Positions 1 through 12,196 of a stretch of 64,000 nucleotides of DNA are shown piece by piece. Position numbers and translations under genes: made by a program. Source of the stretch: Amorphophallus konjac (taxonomy: Eukaryota > Streptophyta > Magnoliopsida > Alismatales > Araceae). Location of the stretch: contig CM040128.1 in assembly GCA_022559845.1 (NCBI GenBank), positions 268,714,698 to 268,778,697 on the forward strand, written 5' to 3'. Each line of letters opens with the position of its first letter. Position 1 is the stretch's first letter. The notes under the pieces are model-generated. The model had not been told where the DNA came from. It ran no database searches and worked only from the letters and a program-made list of their open reading frames with translations.

Positions 1-780
1 TTCAAATTAAGAACGGGGAGGACCCCCGGTGGAACCCACCAGGGGTACCCCCACTCCCCACCATTGTTGCTGCTTCTTCTCTTCAAAACAAAGGAGGGGT
101 GGGGGGGACCCCGGTCCTTCCTGCTGTTGCTGCTCCGTTTCATAAAGAGGGGGGGGACCCCGGTGGAAGCCACCAGGGGTACCCCCTCTCCCCCACTACT
201 GTTGCTACTGTTATTCAAAACCAGAGGGGGGGACCCCCAGTCAACTCCACCAGGGGTCCCCCCCCCTCCTCCTGCTACTGCTGCTGCTACAGATCGGGAA
301 GGGGGGACCCCCGGTCAATCCCACCGGGGGTACCCCTCTCCCCCTTTTGCTATTGCTTCTCTTCTAAATGAAGGAGGAGGATCGTCCTGCTGCTGTTGCT
401 CTTCTAAATAAAGGAGGAGGGGGAGGACCCCCGGTTAGGGCCACTAGGGGTACCCTCCCCTCGGTCCCTCTTGTTGCTACTGCCAGGAGGTTCCACCCAT
501 CAAAATTCCAGCGCAGAAGAAGAAGAAGAAGACGAGGAGGAGGAGGAGGGGCTAGAGTGTGGTCATCACCCTCAAAGGCCCCCCCAAGGTTCCGGTCACC
601 TCTTTTGGAGGTGATGAGCTTAAGGAAAGTCTCATCCCTTAATGCTTCTTTGTTCTTGCTATGAAAAGGGTAGGAGGGGGTCAAATCCACCGGCGGTGCC
701 ACCCTCCCTCCCTTCTCTGTTGCTGCACACTACCAGGGGTACTCCTCCCTCCGCCAAGTACCACCGGGGGTGGCCCCCCC
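1..780 (+). repeat. GC-rich degenerate repeats in U3 of LTR A
   Basis: About ten loosely conserved units pair a purine-rich GGAGGGGGGGACCCCCGGT run with CCACCAGGGGTACCCCC, spaced roughly 55-65 bases, with CTGCTGTTGCTGCT spacers. The units contain self-complementary GGGGTACCCC words. ORFs through this stretch are low-complexity Pro/Gly/Leu frames and are not credible genes. Confidence 0.6.
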
Positions 781-901
781 TGCTCTCCCTTGCGCATGAA
801 ACAAAAGAAGAAAAGAAGAAGAAGAAAAGAAAAGGGAAAAGAAACTCACCTCCACCACAATCCACAGGGGGTGATGCCTCCTTCTTGGCCTCCCCAACAC
901 C

Positions 902-908
902 TATAAAA
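902..908 (+). promoter_or_regulatory. TATA box of LTR A
   Basis: TATAAAA followed by a G-rich run sits at the end of the GC-rich U3 block, the same position as in the B, D and E LTRs. It probably marks the U3/R boundary. Confidence 0.55.
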
Positions 909-2536
909 GGGGGAGAGAGCGGCCAACAAGGGAGCTCTCTTTTTGGGACGCTTGCTCAGAGCACACTTGGAAGTTGGAAGCCTTGGATGAGAAGAAGTTG
1001 TTTTCTTTCTCCTTTCTTCCCTTGAAGCCTTGAAGTGAAGATTTGAAGTTAGTCTTGAAACTGTTGAAGCCTGCACAAGCATAAGGGGCGGTCCTGTTCA
1101 ACCCAAATTTTGTTAAGAAAATTTGGAAGTTTGCTTAAAAACCCCTACACTAGGCTATGTTCACAAAAATACCCTCACATGAGGGAAAGTTGTTCCATTC
1201 ATCATGAATGAAGAAAAGATCAAAGTATAAACCTATGAACTTTTAATTCTGGGATTCTCAATGGCAAATTAAGAGAAGAACCCTACAGAAATTCAAAATT
1301 ATAGTTTTATCCCGAAACTGAAGAAAAAATCAAAGTATAAACCTATGAACTTTTAGTTATGGGATTCTCAATGGCAAATTAAGAGAAAAACCCTACAGAA
1401 ATTCAAAATTATAGTTTTGTCCCAAAACTTTGAGAAATTGCACAAAAATCTAGAAAAAATATAGTAAAAGACAAAAAAATCCAGAAAAATCAAAGAATAC
1501 ACAAGGATGCTCCAATCAAGGGAAAATTGCAGAAAAGACCCTTTGATGTTCAAAAATTACAGCAAATTGCTGAAAAACCTTTGAAAGGTGGGAAATTGCA
1601 GGAAAAATCTTTAAAGGAGGGAAAATTGTAGCAATACCCCCCCATGGTGGAGAAATTACAGAGAAACCCTTGAAAGGATAAAAATTGTAGAAAAACCCTT
1701 GAAATGGAAAAAATTGCATAAATACCTCTAATGGTGAAAAAAATACAAAAATCCTAAAATACCATAAAATTATAGAAATACCCCCATTTGTGGGAAACTT
1801 GTATGAAAGCCATTATTCAGTCCAGAAACTACACAAAGCTCCTGGCCTGTCCAGAAATTACCAAAATGCTCTTGTTCCGGTTCACGTCATTTGCACGACT
1901 CACTGGAGAAGAACCACGGCCCTTCCCTAAAGCGGTGTGCGCTTTCCTGAGTCTGGCTTATGGCTAACCGTCTAAGTCCATATACCCTTTTCATGGCCAA
2001 GACTAATCATGTCCGAAAAATCTAGAAAATGGGAGAAATTACAAATAAACCCTAAAAAGTCAAGAAATGACAGGAATACCTAAGAACTCAAGAAGTGACA
2101 GGTCTATTCCCACAAAGTCAAGGATAACAAGAATGCCCAGGAAGTCAAGATGTGACGCGGCTATTCCCGAAAAGTCAAGAAATGACAGATATGCCCAGGA
2201 AGTCAAGAAGCGGCGAGGCTATCTCCGAAAAGTCAAAAAATTATAGATATGTCCAAGAAGGGGGTATCACCAAAAAGTTAAGAAATGATAGGAATGCCTA
2301 GAAAGTCAAGAAGTGACAAGGCTATCTCTGAAATGTCAAAAAAATTACATAAAATATCCAGAAAGGGTAAGAAATTACAAAAATACCCAAAAAGAATCAA
2401 AAGTCGCAGAAATGTCTCGAAAGGGTCAGAAAAGGCAAAAATGTCCAAAGTTCTTCTGAAAATGCAAGAATACCCCAATGTTTGGAAAAACTATAGAAAT
2501 GCCCTGATAAAGGAAAGATTACAAATCAAGGATGAC

Positions 2537-4262
2537 AGTACCGATTTAGGCACCAGTTTCGGTCGAGACCGAAACCAAAATGTATCGGTTTCGGTTTTGG
2601 CCTAAATCAGCCAAAATCGGTTCAAAATATTCAAAAAAAGGAAAAAAAATACAAAAAAAATTGAAAAAAAAAGAAAAATATAAATAATCAAAAAAAAATC
2701 ATTAGACATGTATTTGAGTGTAAAGAAATAGGATTAAGTGTAATAAACATGAAGTAGGCATTGGACATGTTAAAGTAATATTCTTGAGTACATCTTAAGC
2801 ATGAAGTAGGTTCAAGCAGTAGAATAAACCTAATTAGACAGTAAATATTACAGAAATTAAATGATCCTTACCCAAATGATGATGCACTAATATAGATAAT
2901 AACTAGAAGAACCTTCTCCCTCATCGTCTGGCTTCTGATGTTGATACCCATAAAAGGGTTGTATGTATTCTGTATATTCACTGTAACCAAACAATGATGT
3001 AACCAAGTCATGCATCCCTCTTTGAATCCCTCTTGGAGTGTAAGGTTGTTGGCTTGATTGAAATCCAGAATCAGCATAAAAGCAGAACCTTGAGGATGAG
3101 AAGAGGATGCTGACTCATAACTGCTACTAGGTAGAACTGGATGGAATTGAAATTCTGGTTGATGACCCCACCCATACATACCTGCTTCCTGTTGGCCACC
3201 TTCATAACCTGATGGATGTCCATATTAGCTCTGACTCTGTGAATCATATCCTCTTTCACTATGATTGTATCCTCTGCCTATGTCAACGTGAAAAGAGGAA
3301 GTAGGTGCATATGTGCCACCGCCAGTAGTAGCACTTGCAGCTACACTGGGATCACATCAGAACCATAAGAAACCAATCGCCTTTTAGCCTTTGGGGATGT
3401 TTTTTTCTCTTTTGGTGTGATCATTTCATTCATCATTGAGAGGAGTCCTTTTCCCCTTGGCGTGTGCCTCACATAAATTTGCTTCAACTGCTCAATTGTT
3501 GGGTCCTCTCGAGCAACAGCACTAGTCCTCTCAGTTAGCTCATGCACTGATGTACTTCTTCTTAAGGATGGAGGTGGCTTGATCATTCTAGGAGTGACTG
3601 GCCTGCTATCTGATTTTGAGTGTCTAGCTGGCTCAAACTCAGGCTGTTGCTCAGTGTCATGAACAAACAAAGTTGGGTCCTTTCTCTGGTGCGCATGAGT
3701 CTCTCTGGCCCTCTTTGTTAGTCTTCTGAATTCTGGATCTCTTGGCTCATCTTCATCTAATATGCCCTCTGCCCATGTTCTTTCATCAACATCAAAAATA
3801 GGCTCATCAACTTGCTCCCGTATCTTCACCCAAGACTGCAAGTGATTGTCATCGTCAAATAAAGCGTCCACATCAATTTCTAGAGTTATATCATCTGCGA
3901 CGCATTTGTCCCGCAGTTGTTGTCTCAACTTCATATTTTTTATTCTCAGTCTCATATTGTAGTGGCAGTAAACAATTTTTTCTAACCGTTCAACCTTTAG
4001 CCGATTACGAACCTTTGAGTGTATAAGGTTGAACGTGCTCCAATTTCTTTCACATTGGCTTACTGATGTTGTTTGACTGAGCACTCTAATTGCAATGAAA
4101 GCCAATGCATTACTGCCCACATCTCGGTTGTTCACCATTATCCACCAGTCAGTCGTTCCACCAACCATAAACAAATAAATGTAAGATGTAAATAAAGATC
4201 AATTCTCCATGATGTACTAATATATATTGACTCAATTTAAATAGAAAGATTTAGTATACCTG
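2537..4262 (-). mobile_element. hAT remnant (copy 1) inside LTR A
   Basis: Sequence alien to the LTR lies between LTR-matching flanks. The left edge has the repeated word ACCGAAACC (2560-2630, GTTTCGGTCGAGACCGAAAC type), the same subterminal word as in copy 2 at 53450-53640. The right edge (4200-4262) is the reverse complement of 56611-56672 in copy 2. The minus strand encodes the C-terminal hAT domain. The exact insertion ends and the 8-bp target duplication were not resolved. Confidence 0.65.
3341..4174 (-). pseudogene. hAT transposase C-terminal (dimerisation) fragment
   Basis: The 277-residue frame opens in the hAT dimerisation region: DWWIM, then AIRVLSQTTSVSQCERNWS, then a conserved run through NRLKVERLEKIVYCHYNMRL. 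SxxCERxWS and the Y-N-M-R-L block are hallmarks of plant DUF659-type hAT transposases, which cut and paste DNA in the nucleus. The rest (about residues 90-277) is an acidic then basic, Ser/Thr/Pro-rich tail typical of such proteins but not recognisable as a domain. The BED finger and most of the catalytic DUF659/RNase H-like part are absent, so this is a truncated copy. A Tyr/Ser/Gly-rich tail continues in broken frames to about 2870. The first ATG shown is internal, not a real start. Confidence 0.8.
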
Positions 4263-4893
4263 GACACCAAGTCAACTTAAGAGTCCGATCACACTCCAAA
4301 GAGTGATCATGACTATAAAACAATTCCGACAGACCAACAGTGATCATCTTGACGATCTAACGGTCCGATCGTGATGGAAATCACATTCAACCGTCCGATC
4401 AGGGGACAGAAGCGAATTCAATGACCTGATCAGGACGAAAGCAAATTCAAAGGTTCAAATGCAGACTAAAGCAAATTCAAAGGGTTTGGTTGTAAGTGGA
4501 TGTAATCCCAAAGACCTGATTACATAATTGGGATCATATGTAAACGTCTTAAAAGACAATTATGATTCAAAGTACATATGTTCAAGGAGATAAAGTCTTC
4601 AAATTTATTAGCACGAGTATGTACTCATCATGGTGGATCATCAAGATCATAAATGTCACAATAGATAGAGGCAAAAGACGTTCTTTGACAGTTAGTCAAA
4701 GATGTTCAGACTTGTTCTAATGTAATATCGACTCCAGTTGTGGGAAAAAATCCTGTACACGAATCCAAAATCGTTTGATAAACCCAAAACGTGAAATAAA
4801 TAAATGCAAATAAACATGCTGATGATACTTGAACCCCTCCCCCAATTTTAATTCATCATCAGCGTGTCCGCATTTTTCACGTGTGAAATAAAC

Positions 4894-4911
4894 TGGCACG
4901 TCGGGTGGGGC
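4894..4911 (+). other. Primer binding site of element A
   Basis: TGGCACGTCGGGTGGGGC follows the LTR end. It starts with the TGG expected to pair with a tRNA 3' CCA and aligns with the site at 18579-18596 in element B. The priming tRNA was not identified. Confidence 0.5.
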
Positions 4912-6705
4912 TTTTCCTGCAAATCTTTCACGTCCGAATAGCCTCACCTCTATAAAGGTTGTGACTCCTTCATACTCTTGCAAATCCTTGTTGTTTGCCC
5001 TAACCATGGCTGTTGCCGCAAGGGGCATCAAAGGAAGATTTTCTAATGAAGCCGAAATGGTAACACAAAACACATCTAAAGCTATTCCCGCTAACAGGGG
5101 GCAACGCCATCCCAGTCGTTATTGTTGCCGCTAGGGGCATCAAAGGAAGATTTTCTGATGAAGCAGAAATGGTAACACAAAACACATCTAAAGCTACTCC
5201 CACTAACATGGGGCAACACCATCCCGGTCATTATTGTTGTCGCTGGGGCCATCAAGGTTAAGGCTTCCTGTCGAAGGCCAAATGTCAACAGAATGCATGT
5301 CCAAGTTGCTCCTGCTAATAGGAGGCAACATCGCCCCGGCCATCGCTACTGCCGCTGGGGGCATCAAAGGGAAGGTTTTTTATTAAAGCCTAATGTTGGC
5401 ACAAAACACATTCTAAAGCTACTCCCGCTAACAGGGGGCAGCGTCATCCCGACCCTTACTGGTGCCACCGGGGGCATCAAGGTTAAGGCTTCCTTTCAAA
5501 ACCTAAATGTCAATATAACACATGTCTAAAACTACTCTTGCCAATAGGACGCAACACCACCTCAGCCATGGCTGTCGCTGCTCGCACGTCAAAGTGAAGG
5601 CTTCCTGTTGAAGACTAAGTGCCAACACAATCCATATGTTGTTCCTGCTAGCGAGGGGCAATGTCGCAGTCATAGCAGAAAACCTATTATGGTTATATCC
5701 AAGTCTGGCAAAATTGGTCCTAGTCGAGAGAAAAGAACACAACTGGCTACATGGAGGCGAGCTGATCTCACAATAATAGTTTGCCAAATACATCAAGCTG
5801 AGGTAGAAATGAAAGAAGCCAGCGCCTAAGCTTCGTGCCCAATGCCACTGCACCGATGGAAAGACAAAGCCTCTAAGTCTGAACAAGGGGGCAATTCTAT
5901 TGCCGTCTACATCAAGTTAAGGGGGAAATGAAAACAGTTGATGTCCAAGCCTCACGCAAGAAGCCAAGACCTTAATCCCAGGCAAGGGGCCGATTTCGCG
6001 GACCAACTTCCTATCAAACAAATATGAGTCACCAAGGAGAAGGCTCAAGCGATCAAAAAGGCTAGGGTAGGTCAATCTGCCCAATCGCTATCCTAGCAGC
6101 AAGCCAAGAAGCCGACAATCCAAGATTCCTGAGTCCTCCACCATTGGGGGTAGAAAGAAAAGGGGTCTAATAAAGTCCTTCAATCTTCAGGAGCAATTTG
6201 AACCAAGGAGACTGATAACCTTGGGGCTTCCTCGTCCTAGGTGTCAGGTTTTAACCGACTAGGGGAGCTCACATGCTCGAGTTCAAAGCCCCCAAAAGAA
6301 AAGGACAAAACATGCTCCAAAATCACTCACAAAAGCAGATAGGGGGCATTCCCTGCTTCTTCAAACACCATGCCTGGGCATTGTCATACCAAATAGGTTG
6401 TTGATCCAAGGATATAGAAAGTCAATCCCGACAAAGAAATTGCCAAGAAAAGTCAACAGCAATAAAATATCACAAATTGTACGAGTGCGGCAACAAAAGG
6501 CCGGTTGGGTTAAAGAGATCTCGAAGAATCTAACCATTTTAAGGCAAGAACCTGAGGCAAGAATCTCAACCCTGTGGGCATGTTCCAATCAGCCCCAAAA
6601 TAGACTCTCCTTTCCCTCAAGATATGACATAAGGCAGGAAAGGAAGAAGAATAGATAAGAAAAAGGAAGAAGGAAAAAAATGGCTGAAGAACCAGGCTGC
6701 AATCC
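4912..6705 (+). mobile_element. Untranslated leader of element A (5' internal region)
   Basis: This matches the B leader 18597-19440: AAGCCAACGTTCAAGCC-type blocks, then CATCAAGCTGAGG and a shared stretch around 6540-6705/19270-19440. There is no open gag frame. Similarity to B stops near 6705, exactly where B is joined to its RNase H and where LINE sequence begins here. Confidence 0.6.
5013..5640 (+). repeat. ~112-bp tandem repeat in element A leader, 5 copies plus a partial
   Basis: The anchor word TTGCCGC.(A/T/G)GGGGCATCAA recurs at about 5013, 5124, 5237, 5349, 5462 and, degraded, 5572, spacing 110-113 bases. Each unit also carries GGGGGCAACGCCATCCC and AACACAAAACACATCTAAAG. Element B keeps only about one unit plus shorter GGGCATCAAGGTTAA repeats (18705-18970). 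Confidence 0.7.
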
Positions 6706-8040
6706 CCCACTAGCAAGTACTTGATAAGCCGATCTGACTGAGAAGCACCCATCTTTATCCTGCTACCACTTCCATTCATCTACCTTGTTTGTATCAGGCA
6801 CGAGCTGCCATAGCATAAGTAGCAATTCGCCAAGCTAGCTGATCTCCTCCCGCAGGTGTCTCCTAACAATTGTGCTCCAGGTACCTCCAGATTATAGCCC
6901 CTTGAACTAGTTTACCACTACCAAAGGTTGAGCAACTGCAAACAGCTAAGGAAACATCTCCCCCAACGGTGAATCAGTGCACCATCTTGTCCTAACAATG
7001 TCAATACTCTTTCAAAATACCCTTCCAGAGATGAGAGATGTGGTGTTGTGGTGGGACAGTCAAATCCAAAAATCATGTTCTGATGTAATACTTCTGACGG
7101 ATAACCATACCCCATAGCCCTTCTTCTTCTGTGCCAAGTCTTCAAAGTCATTTACTCAAGAGAGCAAGATTGAATACCCTAATGTTCTTCAAGCCCACTC
7201 CTCCACTTCCTTGTACTTGCAGACCCTTCCCCAAGCTATGTCATGTCATGCGGTACCCCTCTCCCCACTATCATGCTGGAAGAATCGTGCTTGGATCAAC
7301 TGGAGTTTTTTTGTCACTGAGATAGGGATCTGAAAAATGGACAAAAAATAAATAGGGAGGCTGTCCAAAAACGGATTTGCAAAGCACCAATTAGCCCCTA
7401 TATAAGAGCAATTTTCCTTTCCATCTTGCTAGTTTGGAATCAAATCTTTGCACCATAATCTGTCAATCCCTACACTGCAGAGCGTTGGGAGTCAGGGGGA
7501 GCTCCAACTAGATGATATAAGGAATTGGCCAATACGACAACCTAGAATGGCGGCAAGTCTCCTAATGGCTCTATGCTCCATATTGACAGCAATAACCGCT
7601 CTTGTCAAAATCACCCAAGACCACTGACCTCCTGTAGAAACTCCAGCATCAACCTGATGGTAGACAATTGTTCCTCACCCTCTGTCACAAATGGGGTAGT
7701 GTCATCAGCATACTACAAATAATAGATGGATTGACCCTGAGGGGCAAGCTAGAATCCCTTGATTAGACCATGAGTCTCAACTCTGATTCACATCCTACTC
7801 ACAATATGTGATACCAAAACAAAGAGTGGAAACATAGAGTCACCTTGTCTTAGACCTCTACCACTATGGAAGTAGTGAGAAGGTTCCCCATTAATAAGGA
7901 CGACAAACCAAGCTGATTGGATGCAATCCCGAATCCAACCCACCCATCCAGATTGCTAGCTAACCCAGTCATAGGCCTTCTCGAAGTCAAGTTTAAGCAC
8001 CAATCCTCTCTTCCTCTGTGTCTTCATAACATGGTTACTA
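6706..8040 (-). mobile_element. LINE (L1-type) reverse-transcriptase and C-terminal fragment, degenerate
   Basis: Read on the minus strand from 8040 down, stop-ridden frames spell a plant L1 ORF2: KRGLVLKLDFEKAYD, then a GLRQGDS motif, then the RT catalytic box YYADDT (coding strand complement of 7699-7712), followed by a zf-RVT-type region ending with DGCFSVRSAY near 6720. The endonuclease and a poly-A tail are absent, so it is truncated at both ends. It abuts the leader of element A at about 6706. Multiple stops and frameshifts make it a dead copy. Confidence 0.75.
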
Positions 8041-8715
8041 CAACTTAATTCAATGTTCAAGCTATTTCGCATTTTATGTAGGCGTACAAGCTTTACATAC
8101 TATGAAACAGAAAAAGTATGAATAAGTAAATTGATGCTTTATTAAGTGCTCCTTCAATTCTTATAACCCAAAATGAGTTGACCCATCACCAAAGGTAACT
8201 TGTCAAATTTAATTAAAGGGGGTGTCTAAAGATTTAACACAGTTCAGATTAAGCTAAGGTCACACATACTTTATTAACCTGCCTTCAATTATCAAATTGC
8301 TATTTCTTAAATTATTCCACATTACCTCCATGTTGGATAACCAGGACCTGACCATCAATAAATTATGCATATATCAGGCAAAAAAAATTTCTAAGAAAAG
8401 TATGTCATGTCCGTCTGAAATAGAGCAAGCTATCTATGCCAAATGGCAACCACAGCTGGCTTATTCTTTGTGCAACTTCAGACTAGCCTTATCATTCATG
8501 ATTCAACCAAAATATGTGTGTGGTCATATCTGTAACATTTGAGCCCAAGGGAAACAAAGTATATATATACTATTATACCTGTAATCGGACAAAAAGAGAT
8601 ATATTCCATGTTACACTCAGAACTGTCCCAGATTGTAGCTTGAAGAACGCATGCCTAGTTGCAATTGCCATGGTCAAGCTCTCCAGTGAGCTAGCATGTT
8701 CATATCCCATGTACA
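8041..8715. other. Unassigned AT-rich sequence
   Basis: No repeat words of the flanking elements, no long frame with domain features and no splice-flanked exon were recognised. It could be intron or intergenic DNA of the host. 8708-8715 is the left target-duplication copy of the next element. Confidence 0.3.
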
Positions 8716-10037
8716 TGTCAAGGCGGGTGCCTAGGCGGATCCTAGGCCACCAGGCGCTTCTCAGATCGCAAGGCACAGGTCCGCCTTTTCCTAGGTTAAA
8801 AAAGCGACCAAGGTGGCCACCTAGGCGGGCCAGATGCTTAGGTAGTCACCTAGTTGTGGTTGGCTTGCTATTGCCCCACGTTCAGCCCGCGTTGGGGGAG
8901 TTAGTGGATGTAAATTCACATGTATTCTTTGCATGTAGATTCACACAAAGAAGAGGAATCCTTTGGAACATAAAAGATTGAATGATATTGTGTTTGTCCA
9001 ATATAATCGTCATCTTCATGAGAGGTTCAAAGAACGGAAAAATCATCCACAAAAATATGATCTCATTTGTCTACCAGACTTAGATTGGAGGAGTGAGAGG
9101 ATGACTCAAAAGTCAGAATTTATTTCATGATGATGATGATCTTACTTGGGTAGATGTTGAGCTTCCCATGGGAGCATCATATGAAAGACTAATAAGAAGT
9201 AGAGCACAACCAAGAGGTAGTGCGGCTAGTGCCTCACAATGCATGAGGGATAACGATGATTCAACAATGATGGAGAATTGTTAGAAGAAGAGTTTGAAGA
9301 GGATGATGATGATGTTCTATGAGAGTCCAGTGAAGAAGGTCAATCTCACCAAGAACACGAGGAGAATGACGACAATGATGATGCCATTCAAAAATAAGTG
9401 ACATTTGGTTTCAAGATTTAGCCTTTTAGGATATGTTAGATATAGAAACCAAATTTTGATGATGTATTAACTAGTCACTTCTAGTATTATGGTTATGTGG
9501 ACATTTCTTAGTATTTATCTTGTAGTATACCTGCTAATTACTACTATTTATTTTTTTCTTAGTGATGTGGTTTGCTATTTGTTAACAGCTTACTATGTTT
9601 GTTAGAATTTGTTTTACACAGTTATATCTTTCGGGATGAAGCTAACAAATTTTAGCCCTCAGGTTAATGCATTTAACTCTTTATTTTCTATAATTTTCTT
9701 GATGCTATTGTGTTCTCTTGTAATTCTCTGAATTTTTTATATATACTTCTGAATTTTTGTATTTACTTCTGAATTTTCTGTAATTTTTTATGCAATCTAT
9801 TTTTTGTAATTTTCATGCAAGTTCATTGCTACAATTTCTTCATGTAATTTAATTTCTTATACTTTTTTGTTTTTTCATATATTTTATTCTTGCTTTATAT
9901 ATTAGAGGATATGTATTTCGAATTTTTCTGATTAGCGACCAAAGTGTCGCCTAGGCGACGCCTAAACAACCCCTTGTCGCCTAAGCACTAGGGACCCTGT
10001 GAACGCCTCGAATCGCCTTGTCGCCTTGACAACTATG
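8716..10037 (+). mobile_element. hAT-type element with CCTAGGCG subterminal repeats
   Basis: Ends are dense in CCTAGGCG/CGCCTAGG words (8716-8860 and 9940-10035). The near-duplicated flanks CATGTACA (8708-8715) and CATGTATA (10038-10045) differ at one of eight bases, as expected for an old hAT target duplication. The right end reads CGCCTTGACAACTATG. The left end starts at TGTCAAGGCG and seems to have lost the matching CATAGT tip. The inside encodes a transposase C-terminal piece. Confidence 0.65.
8972..9420 (+). pseudogene. hAT transposase C-terminal tail fragment
   Basis: The frame RLNDIVFVQYNRHLHERF resembles the segment after the CERxWS box in plant hAT transposases (KRLNDLVFVHYNLRLR type), followed by a short LPDLDW block and an Asp/Glu-rich tail (GAT/GAC/GAA runs, 9125-9395) interrupted by stops. 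The N-terminal and catalytic parts are missing, so this is a deletion derivative that would need a transposase supplied elsewhere. Confidence 0.6.
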
Positions 10038-10045
10038 CATGTATA

Positions 10046-10306
10046 TGAATGTATGTTTTTGTAGAAATATCTCACTCAGAAAAGAACAGTAATTCTAAGT
10101 TTTGCAATTCAAAATAAGAAGTAGAGAACAAAAATCAGACATCAGATATTGCACTCTAACAAAAGCACATATAAAACATTATCTGAGGCCTTCGGCTTTG
10201 AAATCTTGGATCCTATTAGTTCAGGATAATGACCGTTGAATCTCGGGACAGTAAGCTAAATAACATGGATTTTTAAAAATGGCATAGGTAGCATGCTTCT
10301 TCATCT
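10046..10306. other. Short unassigned spacer
   Basis: AT-rich sequence between two related hAT-type elements. Nothing recognisable. Confidence 0.3.
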
Positions 10307-10314
10307 ATATAGGC

Positions 10315-10752
10315 CATAGTTGTCAAGGCGGCCCAAGGCATTCATGGGGAGCCCAAGTGCTTAAGCGATAAAACATCCACTTAGACGTTGCCTAGGCGAC
10401 ACATTTGTACCTATTTAAAAACCCAAAAAATATATATCCCTAATATACAAATTATGAATAAGACACATGAAAAAAATATTTTTTAATATTAAAAATTGAG
10501 AGAGATATAGGGAGGAGAGAGAGGGCAGAGAGAGAGACACATACATAGAGAGAGAGGTGCTGGTGGAGTGTGTGGAGCCCGATCTAACTATGGCCCAATC
10601 TCGCATCTATGCCTAGGCCAAGCAACCCAAGGCACCTAGGCAAGGTGTCTTGCTCGCCTTTCTGGGGGGCAAAAAAGACAGCTAATGTCTTGGCCCCCAT
10701 AAGGGTGCATGGTCACCTAGGTGACACCTAGGCGACTGCCTTGACAACTATG
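10315..10752. mobile_element. 438-bp MITE of the CCTAGGCG hAT-type family
   Basis: Terminal inverted repeats start CATAGTTGTCAAGGC on both ends (10315 onward and the complement of 10752 backward). Flanks are ATATAGGC (10307-10314) and ATATAAGT (10753-10760), six of eight matching, consistent with an aged 8-bp duplication. The subterminal zones carry CCTAGGCGAC and GCCCAAGGC words. The centre is AT-rich with a GAGAGA run (10497-10560). No coding capacity. Confidence 0.65.
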
Positions 10753-10760
10753 ATATAAGT

Positions 10761-11340
10761 CAATATAAATTCTAGAAATCATTTGGTCCTTTGGCTGCAT
10801 CTTTTACCAAATAATGCATTCTTACACTGATGGAGATCAGGAAGAGGAAAGATAAGTCATCAAAAGGAAGACAAACGGTTCAGTCTGCTATCAAGCTTCA
10901 TTTGTGTTTCACATGAAAGCGTAGGCTATGGAACAGACTGATTCTACTACCACCCATATTGTGGTTCGGACATACGTTAGTGAGCCTTGTCTGCAGTTGG
11001 GTGAGGGGGGCCCATACTGGTACGATACGTGTACATCAACTCTATTTGTTTATAGATTCTACTAACCGAACTTTTCTACTAGGACGGTTGATAGAGGTAG
11101 GAAGCAATACTTACACTTACTCTCTGTGTGTTGGAGGGGGGGTGATGAAATCAAGAAAGAAGTAAGAGAATAAGCTTACTGCAACAGCATCTCAATATCA
11201 TGGCAACAATCAAAATGCCCACGAACATATAAACCATGTTGGAGGATAAGAAATAAGCAACATTTCTAAGATGACAAAATCCAAATATTAGTAGAGCTAT
11301 TCTTAAGCAGTAACATTACCATTGAACTTGACCTGTGTAT
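10761..11340. other. Unassigned sequence
   Basis: Moderately AT-rich, no recognisable repeat or exon. It ends at the T-run that marks the LINE poly-A tail. Confidence 0.3.
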
Positions 11341-11956
11341 CTTTTTTTTTTAAGGTGGCTGGTAACACCAAATTGTATTAAAATAAAAAAGGAGGCATGT
11401 ACAAGTATAATCAAAGAGTTTCCAAAATATCCCTATACAAAATTCTGCACACCAAGCTGATGTGGCACCCACAAACCCTCCAACAAAATAAAAAATGAAG
11501 TATTGTGAGTCCACTTTACATAAAGTCGAAGACCTCTCTCGCACTTTCTCCAAAATAAAAGAAGCAACCCCATATAAAGTTCTAGCTTCCCTCCTGACGG
11601 CCCTACTATTTTTTTCTCCCTATAAGGACCCAAGAGTGGCACGGAGAATGAGCCACCAAACGTGCCTCTCACACTTAAGAATCCATCTATTGTGCCATTT
11701 TCCAATTAATTACTTCACATTGTCTTGAAGGATGGTGGCACCTAGCCCCCTACTCAAAACCTGTGATTGAATCTCCTTAAAGGAGGAGCAACATGTAAAG
11801 CGATGATCCAGTGTCTCTCCTCTTCACCATACAAATCACAGAATGTTGAGATACCAGCGAGGAATGGAGCCAACCTATCACATTTCGACAGACACCCATG
11901 TAAGAGCTTCCATGGACCATATAAGCAGCTTCACTCTAAGGGGACTCTTAGGGTTC
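11341..11956 (-). mobile_element. LINE-1 remnant, 3' piece (zf-RVT region and poly-A)
   Basis: On the minus strand the frame WKLLHGCLSKCDRLAPF..EETLDHRFTCC matches the zf-RVT segment (Leu-rich, EETLDHLFxxC) near the end of plant L1 ORF2. The T-run at 11342-11352 is the complement of the poly-A tail, giving a genuine LINE 3' end. It continues the piece at 14171-14837, from which it is split by solo LTR D1. GGTTC at 11952-11956 is one copy of the D1 target duplication. Confidence 0.72.
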
Positions 11957-12178
11957 TGTTTTAAAACGAGGTTGACATCCCCTTTCTTACCCGGGTGACT
12001 TGCCGAGAAGTCTTTAATTTTTGTTTTGGGTTTGGGGGTTTCCTCTGATCATGGAATGGACTCCCTCTGAGGAAGTGAGGGTGCACGTGTACGGGCTACA
12101 CAAGTGACCAGTGCGGTGTCCATTTCATAGGGTGCGCATCGTATAAGACGATTAGGGTTCGAGTGCTGGACCTTTCCC

Positions 12179-12196
12179 CACTGACCGCAGTCAGTG
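12179..12196 (-). other. Conserved U5 hairpin in LTR D1
   Basis: 7-bp stem CACTGAC/GTCAGTG around a 4-nt loop, within the ~100-bp U5 block shared with the B, D2, E and rB LTRs. Confidence 0.6.

Larger units (their letters stand above)
1..4893 (+). mobile_element. Element A: partial 5' LTR (Tat-type Ty3/gypsy), interrupted by a hAT remnant
   Basis: The LTR begins left of the window and ends near 4893, just before a TGG-starting primer binding site. Order seen: GC-rich repeated U3 modules (about 1-780), a TATA box (902-908), A-rich ~30-bp repeats of the type GAAATTACAGAAATACCCC (about 1430-1760), then repeats of AAGTCAAGAAATGACAG type (about 2040-2345). The U5 end (4263-4893) resumes after the inserted hAT sequence. 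4263-4730 matches 17962-18440 in element B (TGGACACCAA..CAACTTAAG, GTGATCATGAC), so A and B belong to one superfamily. The exact 3' end is uncertain because the final CA seen in B is not obvious here. Confidence 0.72.
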
